From assembly GCF_001707825.1 (NCBI RefSeq), contig NZ_LYBM01000048.1, positions 1 to 38,802 of the forward strand: a DNA stretch of 38,802 nucleotides. The letters run 5' to 3'. Shown here piece after piece: positions 24,719 through 33,194 of this stretch (position 1 is its first letter; each line of letters starts with the position of its first letter). Below the pieces are notes generated by a model. The model saw only the letters and a list, made by a program, of their open reading frames with translations, did not search any database and was not told the DNA's origin. This DNA comes from Veronia pacifica (GTDB taxonomy: Bacteria > Pseudomonadota > Gammaproteobacteria > Enterobacterales > Vibrionaceae). Both the position numbers and the translations under genes were made by a program.

Positions 24719-27013
24719 TTAGATATCCTTTATACACATCACATGGTACACGCCATCATGAAGTTCTGTGCCTTCAGTTTCCTTTTCAAAACCCGGGAAC
24801 ATCTCATCCCATACTTCAAGGCTCCTGAGGTATTTGATTTGTGGACTGTTCTGATCGCCAAAGCTCTCCCCTGACATTAGCATGGGAATACCCGGTGGAT
24901 AGGGGATAACGGCATTGGCTGCAACGCGACCTGTGAGTTGATTAGATGGCACCATTTCCACATTATCAGAAACAATTTGTTTGAATGCTTCGCGCGGTGT
25001 GACAATGGCCTCCGGTAGGTTTTCGTATGCGGCATTGAGCACTTCGCTTGGATTATGCTCTTTTAGATAATCAAAGATCTTATTGCCTAAATCTTTGAGG
25101 CCCATTTCACTGTAAGCATCGGGAAATTCGCCTACCAGATCCGGCAGTGATTCAGTGAGTGGTGTGTTGGCATCATAGTGCCTTTTGAAGCCCATAAGCG
25201 TATTGACCAGCGTTGCCCATTTCCCCTTAGTGATCCCCATTGAAAACAGGAACATAACCTGAAAATCTGTTGTCCGGGTGGGGACGATACCGAAACGTCC
25301 CAGATATAAAGTCACCAGAGTGGCAGGCACGCCTGTTTCAAGCAGGTCGCCGTTGTCACCCATACCCGGTGCAAGAATACTGACTTTGATCGGGTCGAGC
25401 ATACACCAATCGTCTGGCATATCTTTGAAGCCATGCCAGTCATCGTTCGGCTTCATCATCCATGCTTGCTGGCTTTCACAAAGTAAGTCTGCTGGTGCAT
25501 CTTCGAAAGAATAAGTCTGACCATTCTCCGGGTTTTTGACGGTATCGGCATTCCAGGGCTTAAAGAACCAGTCGCCAGACTTACTGAATTCACGGTTGAG
25601 TCTTCCCATTGCCTGACGGAAGTCGACAGCCTCGCGGATGACTTCGAGAGTGAGGGAGTGGCCTCTATTACCGTCCATCATTGCTGCAGCAATATCGTTT
25701 GATGCGCAAATTGCGTAGAGGGGAGAAGTGGTGGCGTGCATCATATAAGCCTGATTAAAGCGGTCAAAACTGATGGCACTCTTACCATTTCTCACGTGAA
25801 GGAAAGAAGCCTGTGACAGGGCATTCAGCAGTTTATGGGTTGAATGGGTAGCAAAAACAGTTGGACTGTCAGGATTCTCCACCGGGTCGCCACGCATCGC
25901 GTAGTGATTGTCGTAAATAGGATTGAAGCGTGCATACCCATACCATGCTTCATCAAAGTGTATTCGGTCACTGCTGGCAGCAAGAATATCCTGTGCTTTT
26001 TTTGCGTTATAACAGAGCCCGTCATAGGTACAATTTGTGAGCACCGCGTACACCGGACGTTTCTGGGCATGGTCTTTGGTCAAGGTATATTCTTCAGCCC
26101 GCTTTTTAAGGACGGGTTCGGAGAGTTGGTCGGGATAAATGGGGCCGATAATACCGTAACGATTTCGGGTGGGAAGAAGATAAACAGGCCTTGCACCGGA
26201 TAGCATCAATCCTTGTTCAATTGACTTGTGGCAGTTTCGGTCACAGATGACAATATCGTCTTCATTCATACATGCAGACATGATGGTTCTGTTGGCACCA
26301 GAGGTACCTGTTACAAGAGAGTAAGATTGGTGTGCACCGAATACCCGCGCTGCGAATTTTTCACTTTCGCCAAATGCGCCGGTATGGTCAAGAAGTGAAC
26401 CAATTGCTCCCCGTTCTATCCCCATGTCTGTTCGGAAAATACCCTCGCCGTAGTAGCTGTAAAACCGCTGGCCAGCTGGTGTTTTGGTAAAACCTACGCC
26501 ACCCTGATGCCCCGGCGCTGCCCATGAGTATTCGTGAATATCATCATATTCCATCAATGCGGCCATGAGGGGGGGTAGAAGTTTGGCGCGATAACGCTTC
26601 ATTGCAGCGATGGCACGACCCGCGATAAAATCAGGGGTATCCTCTAAAATCCATGCAAATTCGTCCACTTTCTCCATCATTTCGCGGGTAACATGGAGAG
26701 TGATCTTTTTCCTCTCAGCCAGAAGAAATACCGGAACCCCTTGCTGACGTCTGTTCAGCTTTTCAATCAGTACATAAAAACGTTCGTTTTCTTCAAGTTG
26801 TGAGCCGCTCATTGCTGACGACAGCATCAGGCAGTCAATGGCTGTGTTGGTGAAAATGACTGAATAGCAGTCGTCAAAACTATTAGCGACCAACACCTGT
26901 GCTCCCTCGCTTTCCAGTTCGGAGACCAGACGTTCAATTGAACTGCCTACGACGCCTGTTCTGTTGGCTTCCTCTAAAATCAAAACATTGAATTTCTTTC
27001 CATACCTTTTCAT
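24719..27013 (-). CDS. adiA: Biodegradative arginine decarboxylase (AdiA type)
   Basis: The 764-residue protein is a full-length group III PLP decarboxylase with an N-terminal wing domain (to about 130; VDEFAWILEDTPDFIAGRA), the aspartate-aminotransferase-fold core (SWAAPGHQGGVGFTKTP, MGIERG, the PLP lysine in STHKLLNALSQAS at about 385) and a C-terminal domain. It follows E. coli AdiA more closely than the lysine or ornithine enzymes, for example in HFDEAWYGYARFNPIY, IPDNWSMLDPIKVSILAPG-like and VIPYPPGIPML segments. It turns arginine into agmatine and uses up a proton. ATG 27013 is fixed by GGAGAAAGG; the TTG at 27031 is unlikely. A PotE-like antiporter is divergent, 430 bases away. Confidence 0.88.
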   Translation of the reverse strand: MKRYGKKFNVLILEEANRTGVVGSSIERLVSELESEGAQVLVANSFDDCYSVIFTNTAIDCLMLSSAMSGSQLEENERFYVLIEKLNRRQQGVPVFLLAERKKITLHVTREMMEKVDEFAWILEDTPDFIAGRAIAAMKRYRAKLLPPLMAALMEYDDIHEYSWAAPGHQGGVGFTKTPAGQRFYSYYGEGIFRTDMGIERGAIGSLLDHTGAFGESEKFAARVFGAHQSYSLVTGTSGANRTIMSACMNEDDIVICDRNCHKSIEQGLMLSGARPVYLLPTRNRYGIIGPIYPDQLSEPVLKKRAEEYTLTKDHAQKRPVYAVLTNCTYDGLCYNAKKAQDILAASSDRIHFDEAWYGYARFNPIYDNHYAMRGDPVENPDSPTVFATHSTHKLLNALSQASFLHVRNGKSAISFDRFNQAYMMHATTSPLYAICASNDIAAAMMDGNRGHSLTLEVIREAVDFRQAMGRLNREFSKSGDWFFKPWNADTVKNPENGQTYSFEDAPADLLCESQQAWMMKPNDDWHGFKDMPDDWCMLDPIKVSILAPGMGDNGDLLETGVPATLVTLYLGRFGIVPTRTTDFQVMFLFSMGITKGKWATLVNTLMGFKRHYDANTPLTESLPDLVGEFPDAYSEMGLKDLGNKIFDYLKEHNPSEVLNAAYENLPEAIVTPREAFKQIVSDNVEMVPSNQLTGRVAANAVIPYPPGIPMLMSGESFGDQNSPQIKYLRSLEVWDEMFPGFEKETEGTELHDGVYHVMCIKDI

Positions 27014-27443
27014 GGCCTTTCTCCGGCGCAATGTGAGTAAAAATCATTCAAAGCTCGTTGAGCTACATCACTATAAGAGAGAGTCAGATGAGAATAAGTC
27101 GCAAAAAAGAAATCCAGTCAAAATATCTGCATTAAATAATGGGCAATTTTATTTTTATCAATAATTCCATATCCCTATGATTAAATTTATAAAATTTATG
27201 GTCTTTAACTTTTATATCTTCTTACTTTCTGTCTTGTAAACGATGCATTTAGTGATGTGGACTCAAGGTACTCTCGTCCTGTCAGTTAGACCCACACAAT
27301 AAAGATGTCGTTGAGTGTATTTAAATAATTACCGCTGACCTTTTCACATGTCGCGCTCGTCTATTCTGGCGATTGGCAATTTTCCGGTAGTCCCGCCAGG
27401 GGCGCTTCCAGCAAGAATCGTAAATCTATTGGAGAGGAATAAG
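27014..27443. other. Divergent regulatory region of adiA and the potE-like gene
   Basis: About 430 bases, AT-rich near 27100-27240. It should carry both promoters, but no operator or riboswitch is recognised. The last 96 bases (27348-27443) are open in frame with the potE-like gene and would encode a 32-residue extension; the strong GGAGAGGAAT at 27431 favours them being untranslated leader or a separate coding piece. Confidence 0.5.
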
Positions 27444-28763
27444 ATGGCTTCAGAACAAAACAAAATGGGACTGATTGGTCTGACAACAATAGTGACAGTC
27501 AATATGATGGGATCAGGAGTCATTATGTTGCCAGCGAGCCTTGCTCAGACAGGGGCAATTTCTCTTTTGTCATGGCTGGTAACGGCGATGGGTGCTATGT
27601 GTATTGCTTATGCATTTGCCAAGTGCGGTATGTACTGTACGAGGGACGGCGGAATGTCTGCATATGCAGACGAGGCACATGGTAAGTCATCCTTCTTCAT
27701 TGCATCTTATACCTATTATGTGTGTCTGGTGATCAGTGCTGTCGCTATCGCTGTGTCTGCTGCTGGCTATCTGGTGCCATTTTTTCCGTGGATTAAAGAG
27801 ACACCGATACACACATTTTTCACAGTGATTGGGATTCTGATCGTGACTATGTGCGCGAATTTTTGGGGCCCGAAGATAACTGGACAGATTTCTGCAATCA
27901 CAGTGTGGGGGATCATCATACCCGTGTTGGGGCTGTCGATTGTTGGTTGGTTCTGGTTTGAACCTCAGCTTTTTGCCGAAGCGTGGAATCCGCATCAAGA
28001 CACGACGGTTACAGCCATTTCTTCCGGTATTGCACTGACGCTTTGGGCGTTTCTCGGTATTGAATCTGCTGGTGCCAACTCGGGCGCTGTTGAAAATCCA
28101 GAAAAGAATGTTCCCTTAGCGTGCATGTTGGCAACCAGTTTTACCGCGGTCGTTTATATCGCTTCCACATCGGTCATTCAGGGGATCATTCCAAATGATG
28201 TTTTGGCGCATTCTGAGGCGCCTTTTGGCTTGGTTTACTCATATATGTTCAATGAGACGGTTGGTCAGGTCATTACAGCATTGGCAGTGATTGCTTGTAT
28301 TGGTTCGCTACTTGGCTGGCAGTTTACCAATGCACAAGTTTCTAAAGCTGCGGCTGAAATACGTCTGTTCCCTAAAATCTTCAGTGAGGTCAACAAATCA
28401 GATGCCCCGATCAAGGGTATGTTAATTATGTTGGCGTTGGAGCTTGTGCTTGCACTCATGACAATATCGCCAAATTTAGTCAATCAATTCAATGTACTGC
28501 TTAATCTGGCTGTGTTTATAAATATGGTGCCATATATCCTTGCCCTCACAGGGCTAGAAGTCATTCTTCGTAAGAAAAATGTTAGTCAGAAAGAATATCA
28601 GGTGGGTGCGGTCGTGGGGACGCTAGCCGTTGCTTACAGTTTGTATGGCGTGTATGCCTGCGGTCAGTCAGCAGTGTTCTATGGCGCTATCGTAACCTTC
28701 ATCGGCTATATATTTTATGGCTTTGTTGCTGCGCGGGATCAGGATTCAAATCTGGCTGTGTAG
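27444..28763 (+). CDS. potE: Amino acid-polyamine antiporter, PotE (putrescine-ornithine) type
   Basis: The 439-residue membrane protein has 12 predicted helices of the APC superfamily and the same length as E. coli PotE. It follows PotE in NMMGSGVIMLPASLA, AYAFAKCGMY, GPKITGQISAITVWG, WFWFEPQL, SLLGWQFTNAQV and MTISPNLVNQFNVLLNLA. It should swap an amino acid for its decarboxylation product at the inner membrane. Beside an arginine decarboxylase, the pair it moves may be arginine/agmatine rather than ornithine/putrescine; this is open. Start ATG 27444 has the strong site GGAGAGGAAT. Twelve bases separate it from the next gene. Confidence 0.85.
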   Translation: MASEQNKMGLIGLTTIVTVNMMGSGVIMLPASLAQTGAISLLSWLVTAMGAMCIAYAFAKCGMYCTRDGGMSAYADEAHGKSSFFIASYTYYVCLVISAVAIAVSAAGYLVPFFPWIKETPIHTFFTVIGILIVTMCANFWGPKITGQISAITVWGIIIPVLGLSIVGWFWFEPQLFAEAWNPHQDTTVTAISSGIALTLWAFLGIESAGANSGAVENPEKNVPLACMLATSFTAVVYIASTSVIQGIIPNDVLAHSEAPFGLVYSYMFNETVGQVITALAVIACIGSLLGWQFTNAQVSKAAAEIRLFPKIFSEVNKSDAPIKGMLIMLALELVLALMTISPNLVNQFNVLLNLAVFINMVPYILALTGLEVILRKKNVSQKEYQVGAVVGTLAVAYSLYGVYACGQSAVFYGAIVTFIGYIFYGFVAARDQDSNLAV

Positions 28764-28775
28764 GAGGGGACAAAT

Positions 28776-29228
28776 ATGCAAAAGTTCATTGATTTGTTGA
28801 GGCACTTTTTTCGTGTGGAAGGCCTATTGCAAAGACTATTTTCGCTAGCTCTGATGATGACCGTTATTTGGTTCAACGTCGCAGCGCCAGTGAAATCAGT
28901 CGCCAGTGAGAAAGGGACGAGTAATGTCATCGACTCAGGTGCTGAGAGCGTTCCACAAGAAAATACAAATGATGACACGACGGCGATTGAGGTACTTACA
29001 GGCAAGCGTATTCATGATTCGACATTGGAAGGGGATCGTCCGCCGCACGTGTATCGCCCAAAAACCCCAATATATCACCATCATCACCCAGAGAATGAGG
29101 CTGTTGACCCTGAGATTAGGAAACACTTGTTAGTCGATCACCCCGATCTCGACAACAATCAGGGGAGGAGAATTCGGATCGCTCCTCCATCTGATGAACC
29201 AAGTGATAGTGTGAGTGGAGCGGAGTAG
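28776..29228 (+). CDS. His-rich membrane-anchored or exported small protein
   Basis: The 150-residue protein has an N-terminal hydrophobic segment (about 21-37, FSLALMMTVIWFNVAAPV), then a long, low-complexity, polar tail that should be periplasmic. The tail contains a YHHHHPEN run near residues 100-107 and many Asp, Glu and Pro residues. No family is recognised. GGAGGGGA lies ahead of the ATG, and the gene starts 12 bases after the antiporter, so the two should be one transcript. A metal-binding or acid-sensing role is possible only as a guess from the His-rich tail and neighbours. Confidence 0.7.
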   Translation: MQKFIDLLRHFFRVEGLLQRLFSLALMMTVIWFNVAAPVKSVASEKGTSNVIDSGAESVPQENTNDDTTAIEVLTGKRIHDSTLEGDRPPHVYRPKTPIYHHHHPENEAVDPEIRKHLLVDHPDLDNNQGRRIRIAPPSDEPSDSVSGAE

Positions 29229-29540
29229 TTTGTTGACTAAATACCGAACTTGTTAACTTGTATTGCTTCAATCGAAGAAGAGAGTAATTCATCAATGGTT
29301 AATAAAATGTACATTTAATTTATATATCAGCTCGTTATCTTTCCTTCGAACAGCGCATAAGTGTACGAAAAAATGACCTGTATGAGGTTACTTCCTGGCT
29401 GGTTGTTAGTTCTCAAGCATTTAAAATACATACTGCGATGTTCTTCTTAAATTTCGACAAGCCTCTGATTTTATGAATCGTATTGCTTCCACAATCTATT
29501 GAACAAATGAGACGTAGGTTGTATATTTGCGAACGATTTT
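29229..29540. other. Intergenic region before the siderophore uptake operon
   Basis: About 310 AT-rich bases with no credible coding frame and no clear terminator for the antiporter operon. It should hold the vct promoter at its right end, where a possible Fur box lies. Confidence 0.5.
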
Positions 29541-29559
29541 GATAACCACTCTCATTAAG
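29541..29559 (+). promoter_or_regulatory. Possible Fur box before vctP
   Basis: GATAACCACTCTCATTAAG agrees with the 19-bp Fur consensus at about 12 positions and lies just ahead of the vctP ribosome site. Iron control of this operon is expected from its function. The match is modest. Confidence 0.42.
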
Positions 29560-29568
29560 GTTTCCACT

Positions 29569-30471
29569 ATGTATAAAGTATTTGGCACGGCAGCCGCTTT
29601 GACTGCATTCTTGGCTATGCCTGCGTTAGCAGATTCAGTCACTGTTGAGCATCGTTTAGGAAAAACGACCGTTGAAGGTAAACCAGACCGCGTTGTTGTT
29701 ATTGGTCTTGGCGCACTCGATGCGGTGGATAGCCTTGGTGTTGAGCCTGTATCAGTAGCGAAATTCTCTCTTTTCCCGGATTACCTCGCTAAATACAAAA
29801 CCGACGAGTATATGACTGCCGGTTCTTTCTTTGAACCTGATTTTGAAGCGATCTACGCGAAGAAACCTGACCTCATTGTTATTGGTCCACGTGCTACAGG
29901 CCAGTATGAAGAGCTGTCTAAAATTGCACCAACTGTTGTTTTTGCCGCTGAATTCAGCAGCTACTGGCAGTCTACCCAAGAGCAATGGCGTAATCTTGGC
30001 AAGATTTTCCATGCTGAAGACAAGGTTGAGCAAAAAATAGAGCAGCTTGATCAAGAGTTTAAAGCGATTAAAGCACAAAACCAGAAAAACGGTACCAATG
30101 CACTGACAGTTCTGACGTCTGGTGGCAAGGTATCAACTTTTGGCGCTGAATCTCGTTTCTCTTCAATCTATAAAGATTTTGGTTACGCTGAAGCAGTGAA
30201 AAACCTGAAAACCTCTACTCACGGTGACCAAATCTCCTATGAGTTTATTCAGGAAGCAAATCCTCAGACAATGCTGGTAATTGATCGTGATCAGCTGAAA
30301 GGAAAGAGCACAGCACGTAAAACGCTGGACAATGATTTGGTTAAAGCCACAGAGGCTTACAAAAATAACAAGCTGACGTATCTTGATACAACGGCGTGGT
30401 ATTTGTCTATTTCAGGCGTTCGCGCAACTGAGCAAATGGTATCAGATATCAAACAATCTGCAGGCCTTTAA
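29569..30471 (+). CDS. vctP: Catecholate siderophore-binding protein (VctP/CeuE/FatB type)
   Basis: The 300-residue protein has a signal peptide (cleavage near MPALA|DSV, about residue 21) and a class III periplasmic binding fold. It resembles Campylobacter CeuE and V. cholerae VctP, which bind ferric bis-catecholates and complete the iron shell with a His and a Tyr. Both are here: His218 in STHGDQ and Tyr278 in AWYLS. It should pass the ferric siderophore to the VctD/VctG permease. ATG 29569 has AAGG nine bases ahead and a good signal peptide; an ATT/GTG-type start further upstream is not needed. It is the first of four genes. Confidence 0.9.
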   Translation: MYKVFGTAAALTAFLAMPALADSVTVEHRLGKTTVEGKPDRVVVIGLGALDAVDSLGVEPVSVAKFSLFPDYLAKYKTDEYMTAGSFFEPDFEAIYAKKPDLIVIGPRATGQYEELSKIAPTVVFAAEFSSYWQSTQEQWRNLGKIFHAEDKVEQKIEQLDQEFKAIKAQNQKNGTNALTVLTSGGKVSTFGAESRFSSIYKDFGYAEAVKNLKTSTHGDQISYEFIQEANPQTMLVIDRDQLKGKSTARKTLDNDLVKATEAYKNNKLTYLDTTAWYLSISGVRATEQMVSDIKQSAGL

Positions 30472-30500
30472 ATAAGGTGCCATACAAGCTGGAGTAAACT

Positions 30501-31439
30501 TTGAAGAAGTTATTGCTTGTACTGGTCGCATTGAGTTTTACGTCCCTTTTTGTGGGCGTTAGCGAGTTGGAGTTTATGTCAGTAATGGCAGGCGACCCCA
30601 GCTCGCTTCACTTATTGTTCACCAGTCGATTGCCGCGACTGATTGCCATCTTACTTGCTGGATCTGCACTCAGCATTGCTGGCCTTATCATGCAGCAAAT
30701 CAGTCAGAACCGTTTCGCTGCGCCCTCTACATCTGGCACCATTGAATGTGCTGTGTTGGGTTATGTCCTCAGTCTGGTCTTTCTTGGTCATGGACAAGGG
30801 TTATGGTTAATTTTCGGTTGTTCAATTCTGGGTACCCTGATATTCGTTCAATTCATTCAGCGTATTCAGTTCAAAAATGCCGTTTTTATACCTCTTATCG
30901 GTATTATTTTTGGTAACGTTATCCAATCAGGATCTACCTTCCTTGCCTACAAATACGATGTGCTACAGAACATGTCGACATGGGCAGTAGCCAACTTTGC
31001 AACCCTGTTGGCTGGGGATTTTGAGTTACTTTATATTGCTGTCCCAATTGGCTTTTTTACTTATTTTTATGCCACGCGTATCTCTGCTGTCGGAATCGGT
31101 AAGGACTTTGCCACTAACCTCGGCCTTAACTACCAACAGGTAATTACCATAGGCGTTATCCTGGTTTCTGTTCTGTCGGCCACTGTAGTAATGATCGTTG
31201 GCGAACTGCCTTTCCTCGGTCTAATTGTTCCCAATCTGGTCAGTCATTTCTTCGGTGACAATCTGAAAAAGAATATCCCTCTGACAATCATTTGTGGTGC
31301 CTTGTTGGTGTTGGGCTGCGATATATTGAGTCGCCTGATTATTTTTCCGTATGAAATTCCCATCTCCATGGTGCTGAGCATTTTGGGTGGATGTGTCTTC
31401 CTATTTTTAATCACCCGGAGTCAGGTCAGTGAGAGATAA
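30501..31439 (+). CDS. vctD: Siderophore ABC transporter permease (VctD type, FecCD family)
   Basis: The 312-residue inner-membrane protein has eight to ten helices and the FecCD/BtuC landmarks: RLPRLIAILLAGSALSIAGL near residue 45, MQQISQNRFAAPSTSG, and GELPFLGLIVPNLVSHFFG at about 235 (coupling to the ATPase). The start is TTG 30501, six bases after GGAG; this rare start fits because there is no nearby ATG or GTG in frame with a better site. It is 29 bases from vctP and overlaps vctG by 11. It should pair with VctG to form the channel for the ferric siderophore. Confidence 0.88.
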   Translation: MKKLLLVLVALSFTSLFVGVSELEFMSVMAGDPSSLHLLFTSRLPRLIAILLAGSALSIAGLIMQQISQNRFAAPSTSGTIECAVLGYVLSLVFLGHGQGLWLIFGCSILGTLIFVQFIQRIQFKNAVFIPLIGIIFGNVIQSGSTFLAYKYDVLQNMSTWAVANFATLLAGDFELLYIAVPIGFFTYFYATRISAVGIGKDFATNLGLNYQQVITIGVILVSVLSATVVMIVGELPFLGLIVPNLVSHFFGDNLKKNIPLTIICGALLVLGCDILSRLIIFPYEIPISMVLSILGGCVFLFLITRSQVSER

Positions 31440-32379
31440 ACAAAAACTGGCGTTGCTGGCCCTGATAGCTGTTGTGTTTGCAGCATGCTTCATTGGCGTT
31501 GGACTAACCGCCGATAACTACCAATATTTTCTGTCACGTCGTGTACCAAAAGTGCTTGCGATGGTTCTGGCAGGTATCGCTGTAGCTCAGGCCTCTCTGG
31601 TCTTTCAGACGATCACCAACAATCGAATCCTCACGCCAAGTATTATGGGGTTTGACAGTCTTTATGTGCTGACTCAAACATCAATTGTGATGTTTTTTGG
31701 TGGAATGAGTGCGTTAGCTATCAACCATTACCTGAACTTTGCTGTGTCGATCATCATGATGGTGATTTTCTCGGTGTTGCTGTTTGGATTCTATTTTCAG
31801 GGCAAACGGAAAAATCTAATCATCCTGTTATTGGCCGGACTGATTATCGGACAGTTGTTTGGCAACATCTCTTCCTTTTTCACTATGGTGATGGATCCTA
31901 ATGAGTTCAGTTACCTACAAGGAAAACTGTTTGCGAGCTTCAACAATATCAAAATGGAACTCGTCTATCTCTGTACGCCAGTGTTAGCGGTTGCTGCGGC
32001 ATTGTTATTCTCACAGAACAGGGTGCTGGATGTGCTTTGGTTGGACAGAGATAACGCTATCAGCCTCGGTGTTGATGTCGATAAATTCAATCGCAAAATT
32101 CTGATATTTTCTGCGTTGCTGATTGCTATTTCGACCGCTTTGATTGGTCCTGTGATGTTTTTTGGCTTACTGGTTACAAACCTGACCAGAGAGTGGTTTT
32201 CCACATACCGCCATAAGGTGCTGCTGATTGCCTGCTCATTGATGTCTATTTGTGCGCTTCTGGGCGGTCAGTGGATAGTCGAAAAAGTGTTGTATTTTGA
32301 AACCACCCTGAATGTGGTGATTAATTTCGTTGGTGGAATTTATTTCCTTTCTATGCTGCTGAGAAATAAAGTGGTTTAG
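31429..32379 (+). CDS. vctG: Siderophore ABC transporter permease (VctG type, FecCD family)
   Basis: The 316-residue protein is a second FecCD-type permease with RRVPKVLAMVLAGIAVAQASL near the start, TNNRILTPSIMGFDSL, and the coupling segment GPVMFFGLLVTNLTREWF at about 240. GTG 31429 lies inside the end of vctD (11-base overlap), so translation is coupled. It should form a heterodimer with VctD. The NRILTP...GFDSLY form is typical of the second permease in VctPDGC, FatDC and CeuBC sets. Confidence 0.88.
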   Translation: MRDKQKLALLALIAVVFAACFIGVGLTADNYQYFLSRRVPKVLAMVLAGIAVAQASLVFQTITNNRILTPSIMGFDSLYVLTQTSIVMFFGGMSALAINHYLNFAVSIIMMVIFSVLLFGFYFQGKRKNLIILLLAGLIIGQLFGNISSFFTMVMDPNEFSYLQGKLFASFNNIKMELVYLCTPVLAVAAALLFSQNRVLDVLWLDRDNAISLGVDVDKFNRKILIFSALLIAISTALIGPVMFFGLLVTNLTREWFSTYRHKVLLIACSLMSICALLGGQWIVEKVLYFETTLNVVINFVGGIYFLSMLLRNKVV

Positions 32380-32388
32380 CGTATTACT

Positions 32389-33144
32389 ATGATAAAACTT
32401 AACCAGCTGACCAAGTATTTTGGTAAACAAAAAGTCGTTGATGAAATCAGCGCAGAATTTGATAAAGGAAAAGTGACTGCGATTATCGGTCCCAATGGGG
32501 CTGGTAAGAGTACCGTTCTGTCGATGGCAAGCCGACTTTTGGATCGCGATGGCGGTACAGTGCATTTAGACTGCAAAGAGTTAGCCGAGTGGGATAATCA
32601 GCAACTGGCTCAGAGGCTCGCTGTACTTCGTCAGGCCAACAATATCGCAATGCGATTTACAGTAAGGGAGATGGTATCTTTCGGCCGCTTCCCCTATTCC
32701 AAAGGGAGATTGACCGAAAAGGATCAATCCGTTATCCAGCAAGCGATTGACTATCTTGATCTTACCGATATTCAGCACAAATACCTTGATGAATTAAGTG
32801 GTGGTCAACGGCAACTGGCATTTATCGCCATGGTAATTGCACAGGATACAGACTATGTGTTTCTTGATGAGCCGCTTAACAATTTAGATATAAAGCACTC
32901 ATTGCAAATCATGAAAAATATCCAGAAGCTGGCTCACGACATGGATAAAGCTGTCGTGGTGGTCATTCATGATATTAATTTTGCTGCCTGCTATTCAGAC
33001 AAAATCATCGCCCTAAAGAGAGGGCAACTTGCCGCAAGCGGGTCAGTCGATGACGTGATTCAACCGGATGTTCTGGAAGCTATCTATGAGACGCCTTTTA
33101 ATATCATTGAAGTTAATGGTAAGAGAATGTGCGTTTACCACTGA
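32389..33144 (+). CDS. vctC: Siderophore ABC transporter ATP-binding protein (VctC type)
   Basis: The 251-residue ATPase has Walker A GPNGAGKST (34-42), signature LSGGQRQ (136-142), Walker B YVFLDEPLNNLD with Asp160-Glu161, and the switch His in VVIHDINFAA. It is of the FepC/CeuD type and gives energy for ferric siderophore import through VctD/VctG. The gene lies nine bases after vctG and ends at a strong terminator, closing the operon. Neither an outer-membrane receptor nor siderophore synthesis genes lie next to it in this window. Confidence 0.92.
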   Translation: MIKLNQLTKYFGKQKVVDEISAEFDKGKVTAIIGPNGAGKSTVLSMASRLLDRDGGTVHLDCKELAEWDNQQLAQRLAVLRQANNIAMRFTVREMVSFGRFPYSKGRLTEKDQSVIQQAIDYLDLTDIQHKYLDELSGGQRQLAFIAMVIAQDTDYVFLDEPLNNLDIKHSLQIMKNIQKLAHDMDKAVVVVIHDINFAACYSDKIIALKRGQLAASGSVDDVIQPDVLEAIYETPFNIIEVNGKRMCVYH

Positions 33145-33164
33145 ACAGATATTAGTTGAATCTG

Positions 33165-33194
33165 AAAGAGCACCCAAAAGGGTGCTCTTTTTTT
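33165..33194 (+). terminator. Intrinsic terminator of the vct operon
   Basis: AAAGAGCACCC (33165-33175), loop AAAA and GGGTGCTCTTT (33180-33190), followed by more T. It is an 11-bp perfect stem about 20 bases after the vctC stop. Confidence 0.95.
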
